Of a stretch of DNA of 64,000 nucleotides, positions 61,420 through 64,000 are shown piece by piece. Each line of letters begins with the position of its first letter. Position 1 is the first letter of the stretch. Source of the stretch: Aminobacter aminovorans (GTDB lineage Bacteria > Pseudomonadota > Alphaproteobacteria > Rhizobiales > Rhizobiaceae); the NCBI RefSeq assembly GCF_900445235.1, contig NZ_UFSM01000001.1:2309501-2373500 (forward strand). The letters run 5' to 3'. The notes under the pieces were generated by a model. That model saw nothing but the letters and a program-made list of their open reading frames with translations, was not told where the DNA came from and searched no databases. The position numbers were made by a program, and so were the translations under genes.

Positions 61420-63597
61420 ATGCGTATCGGCTGGTTGTTGGTTGCCAGCGTTGTTGTGTCGGGAATAGCTGAAGCCAGTCCCGCCGGACAGGCTCCAATG
61501 TCGCCGGCGCTAGGCTTGGCGTCTCCTGCCAAGCCCCGCGCAATCCAGGCCACCAAACCCGATGAAGACAGCCAGGACGGCTTCGTGCAGGCGCTGGCGG
61601 CGTCGTACATCGCCCTCGGCGACCTCTATCGCGACGGCAAGACGACTGCGGCCGCGGCGCAAGCGGCACTCGCCTATTATCGCGGCCTGGACAATCCGGG
61701 CCGGCCCGCCGCCATCTACGCGGTCATCTCGCCGTCCGACCTGATCGGCGTCCTCAAGGACGCGCCGGCCGACCCGTTCGCAGCATCCGAGCTTTACCTG
61801 CAGGCGGCGAGCATGGGCAGTTCCGAAGCCCTGATGCGGCTCGGCGACCTGTACCGCGAGGGCAGGGTCGTCGCCGCCGACGCCAAGCGCGCCTACCTGT
61901 TCTACGACCAGGCCGCCAAGGCTGGCAACGCTGACGGCAAACTGCGTGTCGGCGAAATGCTGGCGCGCGGGCAAGGCGTTGGGCGTGACACCGGCAAAGG
62001 CCTGGCGATGATCGGCGCGCTCGCCGATGCCGGCAATCCCGAAGCGCTGGTGCTGCTTGGTGATCTGTATCGTCCAGGCGGTCAGGGCATGGTGGCGATG
62101 GAGCCGGAAAGGGCGCTGGGCTATTACCGCAAGGCCGCAAGCCTCGGCTATGACGTCGGCAAGCTGCGCGTCGGCGAGATGACCGCCACCGGCCAGGGCA
62201 CAACACAGGACGTCGAGGCAGGGCTGGCAATGATCGAAGAGGTGGTGGCGCGCACGCGCAATCCCGCCGGGCTCGTTCTGCTCGGTTCGCTTTACAGTCG
62301 CGCCGATGGCGGCGTCATCGCCATCGATCTCGGCAAGGCATTCAGCTATTTCCGCCGTGCCGCCGAAAGCGGCGACGAGACCGGCATCCTGCGCGCTGGC
62401 GAGATGCTGGCGCGGGGGCGCGGCACGAGCCAGTCCTACCAGGCCGGGCGGGCGATGCTGGCCGGCCTTGCCGATCATGGCGACACCTTTGCGCTGATCG
62501 CGCTCGGCGACCTGCTCAGCGACGCGGCCGTCGCCCCCGTCGACCTAGCCGCTGCCGTCACATCCTATGAAAAGGCGGCGTCGCTCGGTCATAGCGATGC
62601 GCTGGTCAGACTCGGTGACCTCTACAGCCGCAACGGTGCGATAACGTCCGATCCGCCCAAGGCCTTCGCCTATTATGTCAGGGCGTCGCAGGCCGGTAAT
62701 CTGGCCGGCAAGCTGCGGGTCGGCGAAATGACGGTGCTCGGCCAAGGCACCGATCGCAACGTCGCCGCCGGCCTGGCACAGATGAATTCGCTCGCCGATG
62801 ACGGCGATGCCGACGCGATGAACCTGCTCGGTGGGCTCTACCAACGCGGCATTGGCGGCCTGCTGCCGCCCAATCCGGCAACGGCATTCGGTTATTTCAG
62901 CAAGTCCGCCGAAGCCGGCAGCGTGATGGGCGCCGTGCATGCCGGCGAAATGAAGGTGCGCGGCCAAGGCACGGCCAAGGACGTCGCTGGTGGCCTCCAG
63001 ATGGTCAAGGCCGCAGCCGACGCCGGCAACAGCGATGCCCTGATGTCGCTTGCAGCCCTTATGGCAGATGGCTCGACCGGCAAGGTTGACGCGACGCAGG
63101 CGGTGCAGGCCTATGAGAAAGCCGCGGCGCTGGGGCGTCCGGATGCGCTGGTGCGCATCGGCGACATCTACCGGCTTGGCGGGACGATACCGGCCGACCT
63201 GGCGAAGGCGTTCGACTATTATCGCCGCGCCGGCATGGCCGGCGACGAAACCGGCAGGTTGCGCCAGGGCGAGATGACCGCCAGGGGCGAAGGCACGCGC
63301 CAGGACATTGCTGCAGGTCTCGAACTCGTCAGGCAGGTCGGAATTTCAGGTGATCCTTATGCCTATGTCGTGCTCGGCGATCTCCATCTGTCCGGCGCGG
63401 TCGGGCCGATAGACGGTCATGCGGCGGTCGCGGCCTACGAGAATGCTGCCCGGCAGGGACGTGCCGATGCCTTGCTCAGGCTCGGCGATCTCTATCGCGA
63501 CGGCAAGGGGGTTCCGGCCGACGGCGGCAAGGCGGCCGAATATTATCTGAAGGCGGTCGACGCGGAGAATCCGGCAGCTTCGGTGGGAGAAAACTGA
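61420..63597 (+). CDS. Sel1-like repeat protein, secreted (AlgK-like scaffold)
   Basis: The 725 residues have a signal peptide (MRIGWLLVASVVVSGIAEAS) and then almost only Sel1/TPR-like repeats of about 36 residues. Two repeat forms alternate: LMRLGDLYREG... with a YY..AA.. end, and KLRVGEMxARGQGTxxD with a GLAMI..LADAG end. This gives a higher-order unit of 72 to 75 residues repeated about nine times. Sel1 proteins are periplasmic protein scaffolds; AlgK of alginate systems is an example tied to polysaccharide export. The position after the flippase and polymerase genes suggests a similar scaffold role. Confidence 0.88.
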   Translation: MRIGWLLVASVVVSGIAEASPAGQAPMSPALGLASPAKPRAIQATKPDEDSQDGFVQALAASYIALGDLYRDGKTTAAAAQAALAYYRGLDNPGRPAAIYAVISPSDLIGVLKDAPADPFAASELYLQAASMGSSEALMRLGDLYREGRVVAADAKRAYLFYDQAAKAGNADGKLRVGEMLARGQGVGRDTGKGLAMIGALADAGNPEALVLLGDLYRPGGQGMVAMEPERALGYYRKAASLGYDVGKLRVGEMTATGQGTTQDVEAGLAMIEEVVARTRNPAGLVLLGSLYSRADGGVIAIDLGKAFSYFRRAAESGDETGILRAGEMLARGRGTSQSYQAGRAMLAGLADHGDTFALIALGDLLSDAAVAPVDLAAAVTSYEKAASLGHSDALVRLGDLYSRNGAITSDPPKAFAYYVRASQAGNLAGKLRVGEMTVLGQGTDRNVAAGLAQMNSLADDGDADAMNLLGGLYQRGIGGLLPPNPATAFGYFSKSAEAGSVMGAVHAGEMKVRGQGTAKDVAGGLQMVKAAADAGNSDALMSLAALMADGSTGKVDATQAVQAYEKAAALGRPDALVRIGDIYRLGGTIPADLAKAFDYYRRAGMAGDETGRLRQGEMTARGEGTRQDIAAGLELVRQVGISGDPYAYVVLGDLHLSGAVGPIDGHAAVAAYENAARQGRADALLRLGDLYRDGKGVPADGGKAAEYYLKAVDAENPAASVGEN

Positions 63598-63623
63598 GCG
63601 GCGTCGCTTGTCCGACGGTGGTT

Positions 63624-64000
63624 ATGGAGTTGGCATTGTCGCGTATCTGCCATGTGGTGCTGATGACGGTGTTCGCCGCACTTTCGGCGGGCATCGCGTT
63701 GTCGGCGGAAACCGTCGCCGATGCCGGCGCGCCGGCCACGTCAGGCGCCGCAGCCCAGGAGCGCGCCGTCAATGCCGACGCATTGCTGCGGCTCGGCGAT
63801 CTCTACAGCAACGCCGACAACGCCAACCGCGATCCGGCGAAGGCGTTCGATTATTATCGCCAGGCGGCGGAGGCCGGCAGCGCCGCGGCACGGCTGCGGG
63901 TCGGCGAGATGCGTGTGCTCGGCGAAGGCACTGAACGGGATATCAGCGCCGGTCTGTCGGCCATCGAGGAGGTGGCATCGGCCGGCGATGGTGCTGCACT
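63624..64000 (+). CDS. Second Sel1-like repeat protein, cut by window edge
   Basis: From an ATG at 63624, 125 codons run open to the end of the window. A signal peptide (VVLMTVFAALSAGIALSA, cleavage near residue 30) is followed by repeats of the same form as the previous gene: LLRLGDLYSNADNANRDPAK, AFDYYRQAAEAG, ARLRVGEMRVLGEGTERD, ISAGLSAIEEVASAG. It begins 26 bp after the first Sel1 gene and is evidently its tandem paralogue. The 3' part lies outside the window. A periplasmic scaffold partner of the first is the likely role. Confidence 0.82.
   Translation, partial: MELALSRICHVVLMTVFAALSAGIALSAETVADAGAPATSGAAAQERAVNADALLRLGDLYSNADNANRDPAKAFDYYRQAAEAGSAAARLRVGEMRVLGEGTERDISAGLSAIEEVASAGDGAA

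Noticed and set aside
1..64000. CRISPR arrays or insertion sequences
   Set aside because: No regular direct repeats with spacers and no transposase or terminal inverted repeats of IS type were seen.

Overview
This 64 kb window is chromosomal DNA of a GC-rich alphaproteobacterium, most likely a rhizobial genus of the Phyllobacteriaceae type (Mesorhizobium or Aminobacter-like). The grounds are base composition, dense ABC-type peptide uptake operons with LysR/IclR/RpiR regulators, DUF930, UPF0114 and SIMPL proteins, and a rhizobial-looking exopolysaccharide locus. No rRNA, phage, transposase or CRISPR array was seen. One tRNA gene with anticodon CAT lies at 10077-10152.

Region by region: (1) 1-10 kb is housekeeping and stress genes: a frameshifted azoreductase with a divergent LysR, a TetR/VOC pair with twin operators, small secreted and membrane proteins, a PACE efflux protein, UPF0114, a candidate small RNA with an anti-Shine-Dalgarno loop, a Pro-rich OmpA protein, a YcgN cysteine-cluster protein and a SIMPL protein. 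(2) 10-14.6 kb holds the tRNA, a poorly coding stretch, a DUF930 protein, an MFS exporter and a GlxA-type regulator. (3) 14.9-26.8 kb is one minus-strand operon: IclR, a fused hydantoinase/5-oxoprolinase (HyuA-HyuB), a complete Dpp-type ABC importer, and a three-part MOSC / flavin reductase / 2Fe-2S protein. (4) 27-29.5 kb has two divergent M20 amidohydrolases.

(5) 29.6-36.5 kb is an L-pipecolate/lysine catabolic cluster: pipecolate oxidase, piperideine-6-carboxylate dehydrogenase, D-2-hydroxyglutarate dehydrogenase and HglS (2-oxoadipate to D-2-hydroxyglutarate), with a divergent LysR. Together they take pipecolate to 2-oxoglutarate, apart from one transamination not encoded here. (6) 36.5-47.4 kb has an RpiR regulator divergent from a second Dpp-type importer, followed by a beta-lactamase-fold serine hydrolase, an M81 (MlrC-like) metallopeptidase and a D-amino-acid-dehydrogenase-like flavoprotein. 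This looks like uptake and breakdown of unusual, perhaps D-residue-containing, peptides.

(7) 47.5-64 kb, after a diguanylate cyclase, is an exopolysaccharide-type locus of unusual composition. It has three GT2 proteins (one fused to a polysaccharide deacetylase), TamA-like POTRA domains on a membrane anchor instead of a barrel, a FemAB/GNAT protein, a GH16 glycanase, a flippase fused to a kinase-like domain, a polytopic GT-C/polymerase-like protein and two tandem Sel1-repeat proteins, the last cut by the window edge. Its AT-rich regulatory gaps contrast with the rest. This locus is the best candidate for an undescribed system. Functional assignments come from reading motifs and context; no database search was run.
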